Assembly (NCBI GenBank): GCA_964030785.1 | Contig: OZ034975.1 | Coordinates: 46,092,569 to 46,156,568, forward strand | Origin: Siderastrea siderea | Lineage: Eukaryota; Cnidaria; Anthozoa; Scleractinia; Rhizangiidae | Reading direction: 5' to 3' | Length of the DNA stretch: 64,000 nt | Part shown: positions 35,480-45,673 of the stretch, in pieces | Position numbering within the stretch: position 1 is the first letter of the stretch | Layout: every line of letters begins with the position of its first letter | Program-made: the position numbers and the translations under genes | Notes under the pieces: generated by a model | What the model was told of the DNA's origin: nothing | The model's database searches: none | Seen by the model: the letters and a program-made list of their open reading frames with translations, nothing else

Positions 35480-36166
35480 TCGAAGGTGCGTTAAAACAGG
35501 GCTCATTCGATTCAGTTCGACAGAAGTGAAGTTTAGAACTTGAGAAAAAATATCAAATATCTATAAATGGAAAGAAAAAGTTCAAAAGAATACTCAGTTG
35601 TCGGTAATCTGCTGCGAACTCGGACGGCACAACGCTTGGGTTCGCAGTATTTCGCAGCCATCCCGACTCCAAGTATAGTAGAGCTAGTGCCCTCTGGTTT
35701 TCTCTGTCCACAACCATGGTTTTTGCGGCGGTCGGAACACATTTCCCCAGAAAAACACCCGCCTGTTTAGTCGACAATAGCGTACAGCATAACAATAGCT
35801 AACAAACAAAGAAAATCTTGTCTAGTTTTCCGTTGTATTTGCATTTTACCACGCACACACACTCAATTACAACACCAATTGTGTTGCTTATTAATACACC
35901 AGAAAGTGAAAAGTGATTCGAAGTTTAACTGAGATAATAAAAAACCCTCGAAAAACCAGTTTTATCAACCACCGATTGGTGAGTCAGTAAACCGTTCCCG
36001 GAAAAAGGCATCGATAAACAGAAACGTTTATTTACTTTCCGGGTCTCAAATGATTTGCGCTGGAGGAAAAACAACGAAGCGTATTTCCCGAATTAGCACC
36101 AACCCCCGCACGGCAGTTCAGGGGACTGATTGGTTAATTAAATTATCGGTGAAATGGAAAGGCGTT

Positions 36167-36174
36167 TATATATA
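36167..36174 (+). promoter_or_regulatory. TATA-like box, copy C
   Basis: TATATATA about 160 bp before the exon 1 donor and about 310 bp before the ATG. The same run is at 42890-42897 in copy D. Confidence 0.4.
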
Positions 36175-36477
36175 TTTGACGCTGGGGGACAGTTGGAGTT
36201 GAATAACACTTCACCGCCGAACATGTCAATGGCACATTCGGTTTTGCCACTGGCTTGATGTACAAACCCAAGGGGAAGACCTTGAAGGAACTGCAGTCAA
36301 AGAAATCCAAGTTGCCATTTTTTGGGTGCGTGTTTTCACTCTTATATTCTTTCGTTTTTATACATAAATTTCAATATTTCGTGACACTGTTCAATTCAGA
36401 AATAACACGAATTTTAAGTTTATTGTTTTTTTTTTAGTGAAGAGAAGGTGAAACAAGTCTGTTAGCTTTCATGAACC

Positions 36478-36762
36478 ATGGTGGCCGATGTGCTCACAGC
36501 AGCTTTGCTTGTCGTGATGTTGGTTGTACTGTTGGCTGTACTGTTGGCTGTACTGTGGTGTATGATTAAGAAGTACCTAGTTGTGATGGCGGCCTGTAAG
36601 CGGACAACATTCCCAGTTCAGTGTTCAGAAATGGAAGAACAGCCGAGAAATCGTGGAGCAGCTAACTGGAGGGAACAGGCTGGAGAAAGAAACTGGCAAA
36701 CTGTCAATCTAAGGCCTGGGAGACGAGCGCGCCCGCAAGAACATGATGAACGAATGTGCTGA
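36478..36762 (+). CDS. Small single-pass membrane protein, copy C
   Basis: 94 residues, ATG 36478, TGA 36760-36762 directly before donor GTAAGT. The hydrophobic segment is about 26 residues (5-30), longer than in A and B because a 12-bp word (CTGTTGGCTGTA) is present three times. The tail (residues 31-94) keeps WREQAGERNW and RPGRRARPQEHDER. Exon 1 ends at 36325, exon 2 starts at 36438 after a T-rich tract and TAG, and exon 3 starts at 37157 after TTCTTTAG. AATAAA is at 37369-37374. No known family; predicted N-out/C-in topology. Confidence 0.6.
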   Translation: MVADVLTAALLVVMLVVLLAVLLAVLWCMIKKYLVVMAACKRTTFPVQCSEMEEQPRNRGAANWREQAGERNWQTVNLRPGRRARPQEHDERMC

Positions 36763-37722
36763 GTAAGTACAACAAGTTGTAGGATAATAAAATCGTACAC
36801 TTTGTTTAATCTAATTCTGTTAACTTTACTTTCATGAGGGAACCGAAGTGGTATTTCTTACAAGCATAGGCTATCTCCTGAGTGCACAAATTCTAAGTCC
36901 ATTTCGTTAATTATTTTTATAATTCTGTTATTACAAGTCTTCACTTTTGGTGTTTATGTTCATTTTTAATACTGTAAGTAAGCTACTTGAAGTTAGTATC
37001 AGTTTATAAGCAAGAACCACATTTCAAAACGTTTTTTAATGCCAAGTTTCGTTATTACTACGGAAAAATGTCTCGTTATCGTTATCAATTATCTTTTAAA
37101 ATACATGTATTGATACAATGATAGTTGCTGCTTTTCATTATTTTTCTATTCTTTAGGTCATCCTTGGATTTCCAGGGCAATTAACAGTTGTTCATCTGAT
37201 ATTTCTTTAGTGCTGCTTTAGTTCCCGCCGCTCAAAAATTAGAATACAATTATCCTGGAAGCGGATATAGCTAATCATTGCAACTACTCAAGCTTTATTA
37301 ACATGATAATCAAGAACAGTTTAGCACGTAACACAGTTTACTTGTAGGCAATTTTAATTACGTAGGTGAATAAAACTCAACACAATACAACAAAAACGAT
37401 AGCTTTTGGACATTCCTGTTTTAATGTCATTGCTTGAGGGGTAATAAGTTCTGAATAGGAATCCGATGCAATGTAGGGCTCATGTAGCATCTTCGTAATA
37501 CTTGCAATGCAAAGTTGAACTTCGACTCGGTGAGAAATGAAAGACACGAGCAGGCGATATAGAATGGCCGCTAGGTGGAAAACTCGAGTTAATCGGCGTA
37601 AAGACCGGACCAAACGACTGAGAGTTGTTCAAAGAGAGTTCAAATAAAAAACGTTGACGACCATCGCAGTAAAGATATCCACTTAACGCAGATGAAAAAG
37701 AAAAATCTGAAAAAAAAATTCA

Positions 37723-37797
37723 GGCTTGAATGGATTCAGTCGAGCCCATGACGATGCGTTACCAGTGCTGCGCTCCAACCAACTGAGCTATTAAACC
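37723..37797 (-). tRNA. tRNA-like relic C
   Basis: The A box TAGCTCAGTTGG is intact, but the B box is broken by a 3-base insertion (GGCTCGA-CTG-AATCC). Copy D has the identical damage, so the lesion precedes the C/D duplication. It is not expected to be a functional tRNA. Confidence 0.5.
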
Positions 37798-38217
37798 AAC
37801 TGGGAGCTAAGTTGATCTCTTCACTGCAATGATCGTCATCATTCATTTTTACCCGCAATTCATATGTATGGTTATTTCACATGTTCACATACAGGCAGCC
37901 CATACTAACGACACAACGGTTGCAAAAATTATAAGGGTTTGTATGGGACTTACAAGATAGCTTACTATATTGGCGAAAATCAATAAAATAAACTTACGTT
38001 TGCGATATTGTGTGTATTGTTGTCTGTTTCGAGTACTGTGCGGGTCATTTTGCTGATTTTGGTGATCCCGTTGTCCCGTCTCATGAAGGAAAGAACCGAA
38101 TCAAGTAACTAAACAAAAATTAATTTTGCTTAGTTACTTGATTACCTGGTGTGGGTATTAATATTTAGCTGACCCCACGCCATCAATCTTCGGCTTCGAA
38201 GGGTAGGCGTTACCGGT

Positions 38218-38218
38218 A

Positions 38219-38266
<48 letters not shown>
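38218..38266. repeat. (TAA)n microsatellite, left part
   Basis: About 16 TAA units, preceded by AGGCGTTACCGG. It matches the start of the uninterrupted microsatellite at 49231-49291 in the duplicate and is cut off by the retrotransposon's A-tail. Confidence 0.95.
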
Positions 38267-38267
<1 letters not shown>

Positions 38268-39777
38268 TTTTTTTTTTTATAATTAAATTAAACCTTTATT
38301 GATAATCATAGTGAAAATACAATGGACAGATAAGAATAAGATGCTAAGAAATTACAATCAATTTTATTAGTTTAAAAAAAAATTTTTAAGAAGTAAAATT
38401 CTTTTCTTAATTCTTAATTCTTCTTCTTATTGTTGATAGTAATGATAATCTGCATTACAAATCAATCAATAGGTTAAAAATACTAATGATTTATGAAAAG
38501 GTAATAAAATATTCCAATAGTTAAAAGTATATATATCCTAGTGGCGCTCATTCGTGAAACTCGGACTAAATAATAAAATCAATCAAAAGTCCCTATCTAA
38601 TGGCTCCCTCGGTTGCTTCAATTTCAATGTCAGAGTTCTTTAAGTCCCATGAGACCCTCTTAACTGTTCGTGATCCACGAAGGCAGATTAGCGCTGATCT
38701 CAAAAGAGCAAAGGAAGTTCTTGCACGAATCCAGGAGATTGTCTTGGCGTAATCTTCTCCTTTCTTGATAGCGATTAGCTCGGCTAGGCGGCTATGAAAC
38801 ATCCGGCATTCTTTCCCCATTCCACCCGTGGTTGTAAATACCAGCGGTGTGAAAGTTCCTTGCTCAATATCAACAACTCTGCTTGCGTACTGCCGCTTCT
38901 TCTCGTTTTCATGTATCCGATAAATTTGTTGCGGTTCCAGGTCCCTATAGCTTTCAGCATTTGGGTGACAGACCCTGACGTCGAAAAAGGCTGATTGCTG
39001 AGGCTCCCAAAATCCGCGTGCATGTATATCCAGTCTGGCATCTCTCGCTGTGTTTGACCCTCTTGTCAACTGCTCACCTGATACATCTTGCAGCACTGGT
39101 TCAGTAACGACATCGCTACAAACCAAATTTATCAACTCCGCTTCCAGATCCCTTAGTTCATTATGCCTCTGAATGACAAACCCCCCTCTCTTACATATCA
39201 TGGCGTGGTCAACGTCAAACAGTTCCCCGCACACACAGCTGGATGGAATATCGTCGATTGGCCAGTCATAGCGTAGTTTGACTCCGTCCTTAAATTGCCT
39301 TTTGTTAAGATTAAATCCTAACTCTTTAAGAGGCAGTACTGTTAGCCACGCGGACGATCCTTTTTCGGCAGCCAATTCTAGTGTGCGTTGAGTCTTCTGA
39401 GATGCGACCTCCTTTATTCCATTGGCCTTGTTTTCATTATCCTTTGCTCTCTTTTCTCTTACCTCTTGCTGTGCTGATGTTATCAGGGAGGGATCTGGCA
39501 ACTGATGTGCCTGGGACACAATCTGTGCAACGAGAGGCGTGGTTACTTTGACTGATGACACGTACTCACGCTGTGCATCGTCACACGGGTTCCCCAGACC
39601 CAGTCCTCCCAAGCGTACTGGTAACGATAGTATTTCCCTGTCCAACTGGCTACACTGCCGATCTGTAAGAGCAGGGATAAGTATACGTGATATAGCGTTC
39701 TCTAACGGCTCAAGCAGATCTTGAATATCTGGAATGGTTCTGATGAAATACGTCCATCGATGTTTTAGGCCAAACGT
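38268..39777 (-). mobile_element. 5'-truncated non-LTR retrotransposon inserted in a TAA microsatellite
   Basis: Minus-strand element. A poly-A end (a T-run at 38268-38278 on plus) abuts the left TAA repeat, a 3' UTR of about 310 bp follows, and an ORF is open into the right TAA repeat at 39779-39847. The duplicate at 49231-49291 has a single unbroken TAA microsatellite with the same outer flanks (GTAGGCGT.ACCGG on the left and CCTATCACACATAGGGCC on the right), which defines the empty site. Confidence 0.9.
38593..39777 (-). pseudogene. Retrotransposon ORF C-terminus: zinc knuckle plus restriction-like endonuclease
   Basis: About 394 element-derived residues ending at a stop at 38593-38595. 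The open frame continues 5' into the microsatellite as poly-Tyr, which is an artefact. The N-terminal part ([27 protein letters not shown]) resembles the region after a reverse transcriptase. It is followed by a C-x-C-x7-H-x4-C knuckle ([15 protein letters not shown], near 39195-39237), then RHNELRD, then an RLD..x12..FFDVRV arrangement typical of the PD-(D/E)xK-like endonuclease of R2/R4/NeSL-type elements. The reverse transcriptase is missing through 5' truncation. Confidence 0.75.

Positions 39778-39778
<1 letters not shown>

Positions 39779-39847
<69 letters not shown>
39779..39847. repeat. (TAA)n microsatellite, right part
   Basis: About 23 units. It is the continuation of the 38218-38266 repeat beyond the retrotransposon. 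Confidence 0.95.
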
Positions 39848-39848
<1 letters not shown>

Positions 39849-41181
39849 CTATCACACATAGGGCCTGAGACAGAAGGAGTCTTACTATTGTGAGCGAAAA
39901 AAATGTCACGAAAAATAGGGCGGGATAGCCCTAAAGGTGATTGACGTGTACACAGAAGCCAATTTAATACACGTTATTCATTACTAATAATTTACACTGG
40001 AAATGGTTAAGAAGCTAGCAATTTTTTCACCGAAAGTTACCAAAAACGGGCGCTTTGTGCTGATAGGCGCCTGCTGAGGAAAGACACTATCGCGTCACGT
40101 GGTCGATTTCGACCAACGGGAGCGCGCCAAAATCTAGCATTGTACTATAAAGCCTGTTTGTAAGGAGGGGGTGTCCATACGGGTCAAGCAGCCAGCCTTG
40201 CACATACAAGGAGAACATTTCTGAGAACAACGCCAGCTACGCAGGAAATACATTTCACTACCTTTCTTTATTGATTCTTTGTCAACGGTAACGTGACATT
40301 ACTGAACTCGAATCGTGAATCGGAACGGGAAATGGTCGTCCATGTCTGAAAAAACAAACAAACAAACAAACCCACTGTCCGTATCTTGGAACAACCATTT
40401 TCGTTTTCTTTTGCCCAGAAATCAGATTCTCAAGGAATCTGTTGTTGGCTGTTGGTATTTGATTCGCTCTGCGGGTTAGTCAAAACCCAGCACGAGTGGT
40501 AAACATATAGAGCGATAGTTCACAACAAAAGTTCTAATAAGCTATACATATATTTTATATGCTATTCATTTGGGAGACGTCTTTCTTGCCAGTTCGGAGA
40601 GCGAAAACGTAAAACACGAAAGCAGTGACGGTGCCTAAGACTCTTGCCAGTTAGATAAAATAGATGGCTTAGTTATCGCTATGAAAATACTTGCAGACTT
40701 TCTAGGTGTAAACGGATACAAAAAGGCTTTAATTTTCTCTTGCCAGTATTTTACCACTTAGTCCGAAAACGACAAAAATATCAATTGACCGATTAACAGA
40801 CCGACCGACCGATCAAGCAATCGATCAATCAATCTTTGTCCAAGTGGAACCCATTTTGAGTCTTAAGTATTGTGTCTAAACCCCTTTAAGCCCCAACATC
40901 ATAATAAGGAGTCTCTTTAATTTACTTCTCTCCATACATTTTTTTGAGTGCTCCTAAGAGAACTTTTTTACACATCAAGACAATTCATATTTAGTGATCA
41001 ATTCCTAAATTCTCACGATCGCTATGTGTCATAAATTGACCCGGTGAGGAGAAATTTGATGCTGATCACTACTAGCACTTAAAGAGTTAATAATAGGCTT
41101 TGGCCTTCCAAAAATAAAATATGGGAAACACCTTAACTCAAGTAGAGTTTCATGAATCTGCTTTTAAAACATAAAAAACCT

Positions 41182-41182
<1 letters not shown>
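39848..41182. other. Duplicated intergenic sequence, no gene
   Basis: Collinear with 49292-50732. It holds AAAC repeats (about 40353-40372), GACC/GATC repeats (about 40800-40835) and AT-rich spacer. No ORF or RNA gene is supported. Confidence 0.6.
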
Positions 41183-41218
<36 letters not shown>

Positions 41219-41243
41219 CATTACTATTATTATCATTATTATT

Positions 41244-41284
<41 letters not shown>

Positions 41285-41289
41285 CATTG

Positions 41290-41353
<64 letters not shown>
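41183..41353. repeat. (TTA)n/(TCA)n imperfect microsatellite
   Basis: A TTA array with interspersed TCA units, 171 bp, against 113 bp at the equivalent 50733-50845. Long poly-Leu and poly-Asn frames through it are artefacts. Confidence 0.95.
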
Positions 41354-41444
41354 GTTTCACCACACAACTTAAAGAATTTTGGTTTAACCAAGAGCAGTAA
41401 TGAAGTAGCTACACGTAACAATAATATTGGCTGTGGTCTCCATC

Positions 41445-41553
41445 TCATTCATCGATCTTGAGTTCAAGGTCATCCATGGTGAGCACAAGTTTGCCGACTG
41501 TCTGTCCAGATTCCAAGTCACTGTGTGCCTTGCCTGCTTCCTTCAGTGGGTAC
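41445..41553 (-). pseudogene. Duplicated fragment of VAT1-like exon 4
   Basis: Encodes the last 35 residues of the VAT1-like protein (from YPLKEAGKAHSDLE to the TGA at 41445-41447), identical in sense to 50937-51045. At 41553 the match stops inside the codon series and unrelated sequence follows, so this is the breakpoint of the segmental duplication and not a second gene. Confidence 0.9.
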
Positions 41554-42004
41554 GAAATTAATGAGATACTATGAGGATAAATTTGAAACAAGATGAAATC
41601 AATGGCTTCACTCCCTGTCTGTCTCAGCAACTGAGTGATCCTTCTTTCGTTCATCTCGATATCAAGTGAGCCCCCCCCTCCTAAAAAAATACTCAGATCC
41701 CCCCTCCCCCCACCCCTAGGCGATTACTATTGACCGGTCCCTTTCCGTATACGCTTATGTCTCTCGACTCTGGCCTTGTTTCTGTGCGACCTTGTAGACA
41801 ACGGCGAAGATCGGTAATGAAAAGCGTCACAGATGATCTCGAAGGAAGTCTTGGAGAAGTGTTCGCTGAATCATGTCTGCCTGTGTGCAAGGATCAATAT
41901 CCCTTCAATCTTTTAGTTGTAGAATTCTTTGTGTCACTTCTAGTTATTATTGCAAAGCACGGCTAGGAGTGGATTCGGAAATATGATTTTAATTGCATGT
42001 CAAA
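41554..42004. other. Unique junction between the two segmental copies
   Basis: Sequence not found in the duplicate. It has C-rich runs near 41668-41718 and a 78-codon frame without recognisable domain. It marks the join of the tandem duplication. Confidence 0.5.
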
Positions 42005-42430
42005 CGTAACGCGCGTGGGACGGCCTTCATTGCATGACGTCATCGAAGGTGCGTTAAAACAGGGCTCATTCGATTCAGTTCGACAGAAGTGAAGTTTAGA
42101 ACTTGAGAAAAAATATCAAATATCTATAAATGGAAAGAAAAAGTTCAAAAGAATACTCAGTTGTCGGTAATCTGCTGCGAACTCGGTCGGCACAACGCTT
42201 GGATTCGCAGTATTTCGCAGCCATCCCGACCCCAAATATAGTAGAGCTAGTGCCCTCTGGTTTTCTCTGTCCACAACCATGGTTTTTGCGGCGGTCGGAA
42301 CACATTTTCCCAGAAAAACACCCGCCTGTTTAGTCGACAATAGCATACAGCATAACAATAGCTAACAAACAAAGAAAATCTTGTCTAGTTTTCCGTTGCA
42401 TTTGCATTTTACCACGCACACACACTCAAT

Positions 42431-42589
42431 AGCCCTTTTCACAGTTACTTTTCTCATTTGCATTACAATGTTCTTGAACGTGGATGTGAGGTAATTTCGG
42501 GCAATTTTGCAGTTTCTGCCCGAAATTGCCTCACATCCATGTTCAATACATTGTCATGCAAATGAGAAACGTTAACCGTGAAAAGGGCT
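42431..42589. mobile_element. 159-bp near-perfect palindromic MITE
   Basis: AGCCCTTTTCAC at the left pairs with GTG-AAAAGGGCT at the right, and most of the element folds on itself (for example TGGATGTGAGG against CCTCACATCCA). Copy C shows the empty site CTCAATTACAAC near 35863. The flanks here imply a 2-bp AT duplication. No coding capacity. Confidence 0.9.
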
Positions 42590-43201
42590 ATTACAACACC
42601 AATTTTGTTGCTTATTAATACACCAGAAAGTGAAAAGTGATTCGAAGTTTAACCGAGATAATAAAAAACCCTCGAAAAACCAGTTTTATCAACCACCGAT
42701 TGGTGAGTCAGTAAACCGTTCCCGGAAAAAGGCATCGATAAACAGAAACGTTTATTTACTTTCCGGGTCTCAAATGATTTGCGCTGGAGGAAAAGCAACG
42801 AAGCGTATTTCCCGAATTAGCACCAACCCCCGCACGGCAGTTCAGGGGACTGATTGGTTAATTAAATTATCGGTAAACTGAAAAGGCGTTTATATATATT
42901 TGACGCTGGGGGACAGTTGGAGTTGAATAGCAATTCACCGCCGAACATGTCAATGGCACATTCGGCTTTGCCACTGGCTTGATGTACAAACCCAAGGGGA
43001 AGACCTTGAAGGAACTGCAGTCAAAGAAATCCAAGTTGCCATTTTTTGGGTGCGTGTTTTCACTCTTATATTCTTTCGTTCTTATACATAAATTTCAATA
43101 TTTCGTGACACTGTTCAATTCAGAAATAACACGAATTTTAAGTTTATTGTTTTTTTTTTAGTGAAGAGAAGGTGAAACAAGTCTGTTAGCTTTCATGAAC
43201 C

Positions 43202-43498
43202 ATGATGGCCGATGTGCTCACAGCAGCTTTGCTTGTCTTGATGTTGGTTGTACTGTTGCTTGTACTGTTGGCTGTACTGTTGGTTGTACTGTGGTGTACG
43301 ATTAAGAAGTACCGAGTTGTGATGGCGGCCTGTAAGCGGACAACATTCCCAGTTCAGTGTTCAGAAATGGAAGAACAGCCGAGAGATCGTGGAGCAGCTA
43401 ACTGGAGGGAGCGGGCTGGAGAAAGAAACTGGCAAACTGTCAATCTAAGGCCTGGGAGACGAGCGCGCCCGCAAGAACATGATGAACGAATGTGCTGA
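43202..43498 (+). CDS. Small single-pass membrane protein, copy D
   Basis: 98 residues, ATG 43202, TGA 43496-43498 directly before GTAAGT. The hydrophobic stretch reaches about 30 residues (5-34), with four copies of the 12-bp word encoding VLL/AVL/VVL. The tail is nearly identical to copy C. The exon 1 donor is at 43050, exon 2 starts at 43162, exon 3 starts at 43894, and AATAAA is at 44106-44111. A TATA-like run lies at 42890-42897. Indels between copies are multiples of three, which favours a real coding frame. Confidence 0.6.
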   Translation: MMADVLTAALLVLMLVVLLLVLLAVLLVVLWCTIKKYRVVMAACKRTTFPVQCSEMEEQPRDRGAANWRERAGERNWQTVNLRPGRRARPQEHDERMC

Positions 43499-44469
43499 GT
43501 AAGTACAACAAGTTGTTGGATAATAAAATCGTACACTTTGTTTAATCTAATTCTGTTAACTTTACTTTCATGAGGGAACCGAAGTGGTATTTCTTACAAG
43601 CATAGGCTATCTCCTGAGTGCACAAATTCTAAGTCCATTTCGTTAATTATTTTTATAATTCTGTTTTTACAAGTCTTTACTTTTGGTGTTTATGTTCATT
43701 TTTTAATACTGTAAGTAAGCTACTTGAAGTTAGTATCAGTTTATAAGCAAGAACTACATTTCAAAACCTCTCTTAATGCCAAGTTTTGTTATTACTATAG
43801 AAAAATGTCTCGCTATCGTTATCAATTATATTTTAAAATACATGTATTGATACAATGATAGTTGTTGCTTTTCATTATTTTTCTATTCTTTAGGTCATCC
43901 ATGGATTTCCAGGGCAATTAGCAGTTGTTCATCTCATATTTCTTTAGTGCTGCTTTAGTTCCCGCCGCTCAAAAATTAGAATACAGATATCCTGGAAGCG
44001 GATATAGCTAATCATTGCAACTACTCAAGCTTTATAAACATGATAATAAAGAAGAGTTTAGCACGTAACACAGTTTACTTGTAGGCAATTTTAATTACGT
44101 AGGTGAATAAAACTCAACACAATACAACAAAAACGATAGCTTTTGGACATTCCTGTTTAATGTCATTGCTTGAGGGGTGATAAGTTCTGAATAGGAATCC
44201 AATGCAATGTAGGGCTCATGTAGCATCTTCGTAATACTTGCAATGCAAAGTTGAACTTCGACTCGGCGAGAAATGAAAGACATGAGCAGGCGATATAGAA
44301 TGGCCGCTAGGTGGAAAACTCGAGCTAATCGGCGTAAAGACCGGACAAAACCACTGAGAGTTGTTCAAAGAGGGTCCAAAGAGAGTTCAAACAAAAAATG
44401 TTGACGACCATCGCAGTAAAGATATCCACTTTACGCAGATGAAAAAGAAAAATCTGAAAAAAAAATTCA

Positions 44470-44544
44470 GGCTTGAATGGATTCAGTCGAGCCCATGACG
44501 ATGCGTTACCAGTGCAGCGCTCCAACCAACTGAGCTATTAAACC
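44470..44544 (-). tRNA. tRNA-like relic D
   Basis: Same B-box insertion as copy C, with an intact A box. A T-run and a CAGG hairpin follow on the minus strand. It is a pseudogene-grade tRNA or SINE head. Confidence 0.5.
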
Positions 44545-45366
44545 AACTGGGAGCTAAGTTGATCTCTTCACTGCAATGATCGTCATCATTTATTTTTACC
44601 CGCAATTCATATGTATGGTTATTTCACATATTCACCTACAGGCAGCCCAAACTAACGACACAACGGTTGCAAAAGTTATAAGGGTTTGTATGGGATTTAC
44701 AAGATAGCTTACTATATTGGCGAAAATCAATAAAATAAACTTACGTTTGCGATATTGTGTGTATTGTTGTCTGTTTCGAGTATTGTGCGGGTCATTTTGC
44801 TGATCCCGTTGTCCCGTCTCATGAAGGAAAGAACCGAATCAAGTAACTAAGCAAAATTCAATTTTGCTGATTTCCCTGAAACAGCTACCAACATCAGAAG
44901 AAATCGACAGAAATCGTAGGTGTAATACCCTTCCGATTTCTGTCGAGGTCACTGTTCTCTAACTTGAATACTTCCGTAAACGAACAGAGCCGCAAGAGAG
45001 AACCGCGATGAACTTGTACTGAGACCTGGGGACGCAATAGACTGCGGGTATTCTCTAATTTTGGCGATGGCGATTGTGGGGCGGGCGAAATACACACAAG
45101 CGCGCACGCGAAATTTCGAGGCGACGCGACGCGAAGGGAGCGCCGAAAATTAGAGACTACAGACATAGCCTAGACTGCGAGTAGTCTCTAATTTTGGCGA
45201 TGGCGATTGTGGGGCGGGCTTCACTGGCGAAAAATGTAGTACGCATGCGCTGCGCAAAAAATCACGTGTCAGGTTTCCAGCGATGTAATTGGTTTAGACG
45301 CGAAAATGCCCGCGCGAAAAGAATTAGAAAAAGGAGTGATGGCTGCCGTGTTATGGAGATAGCCAG

Positions 45367-45546
45367 ATGGCTTTTTTTCACGTCTGCGAGAAATCGAAAC
45401 TAGATTTGTCCTCGTTATTAAGTGGATCATATTCTGTAGGCAATTTAGCATCCTGGGACAGTTCAACAAATGCTGCCAGTCGGTTTATTTTTCTGCAGTC
45501 GACGTCGGAAGATGCTGCCTCGCGAGGAAAAATGGCACAGAAAAGG
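45367..45546 (+). CDS. Possible first exon inside the Mutator-like element
   Basis: The frame from ATG 45367 runs about 60 codons to a plausible donor, AAAAG followed by GTCAGTG at 45547. A second in-frame ATG precedes ALA-GLN-LYS-ARG at its end. Candidate downstream exons with AG/GT borders lie at about 46440-46540 and 46609-46641 and join in frame to each other. No domain is recognised. It could be a captured host exon. Confidence 0.2.
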
Positions 45547-45584
45547 TCAGTGATTTGAACGTTTTTGCTTGGTGTAAGTTTCAT

Positions 45585-45673
45585 GCCACCCGGTCCAAAA
45601 CGAAATTATAAAAGGGTAAAAAGTCGATTTCTGGGCTTTCTGTAGATATATGACTTGGCTTGGACCGGGTGGC
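45585..45673. repeat. Short inverted repeat inside the 3.7-kb element
   Basis: GCCACCCGGTCCAA at the left and its exact reverse complement TTGGACCGGGTGGC at the right, about 60 bp apart. Probably a nested small MITE. Confidence 0.8.

Larger units (their letters stand above)
35442..41553. repeat. Segmental tandem duplication, upstream copy
   Basis: Matches 42005-51045 in order and orientation: CGTAACGCGCGTGGGAC start, CRE, gene copy C, tRNA-like copy C, TAA microsatellite, TTA microsatellite, and the last 109 bp of VAT1 exon 4. Differences are the retrotransposon insertion (38268-39777) and the absence of the family-2 block seen in the other copy. It ends inside coding sequence at 41553. Confidence 0.9.

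Noticed and set aside
35567..35770. 67-codon frame repeated at 42130-42333
   Set aside because: Four of five differences between the two copies change amino acids and opposite-strand frames are equally open; no evidence that it is a gene.
38593..39909. Full 438-codon ORF as a single protein
   Set aside because: The first 44 codons are host flank and TAA microsatellite; only the part from about 39777 belongs to the retrotransposon.
41133..41400. Poly-Asn and poly-Leu ORFs (also 50701-50892)
   Set aside because: Translations of TTA/TAA microsatellites.
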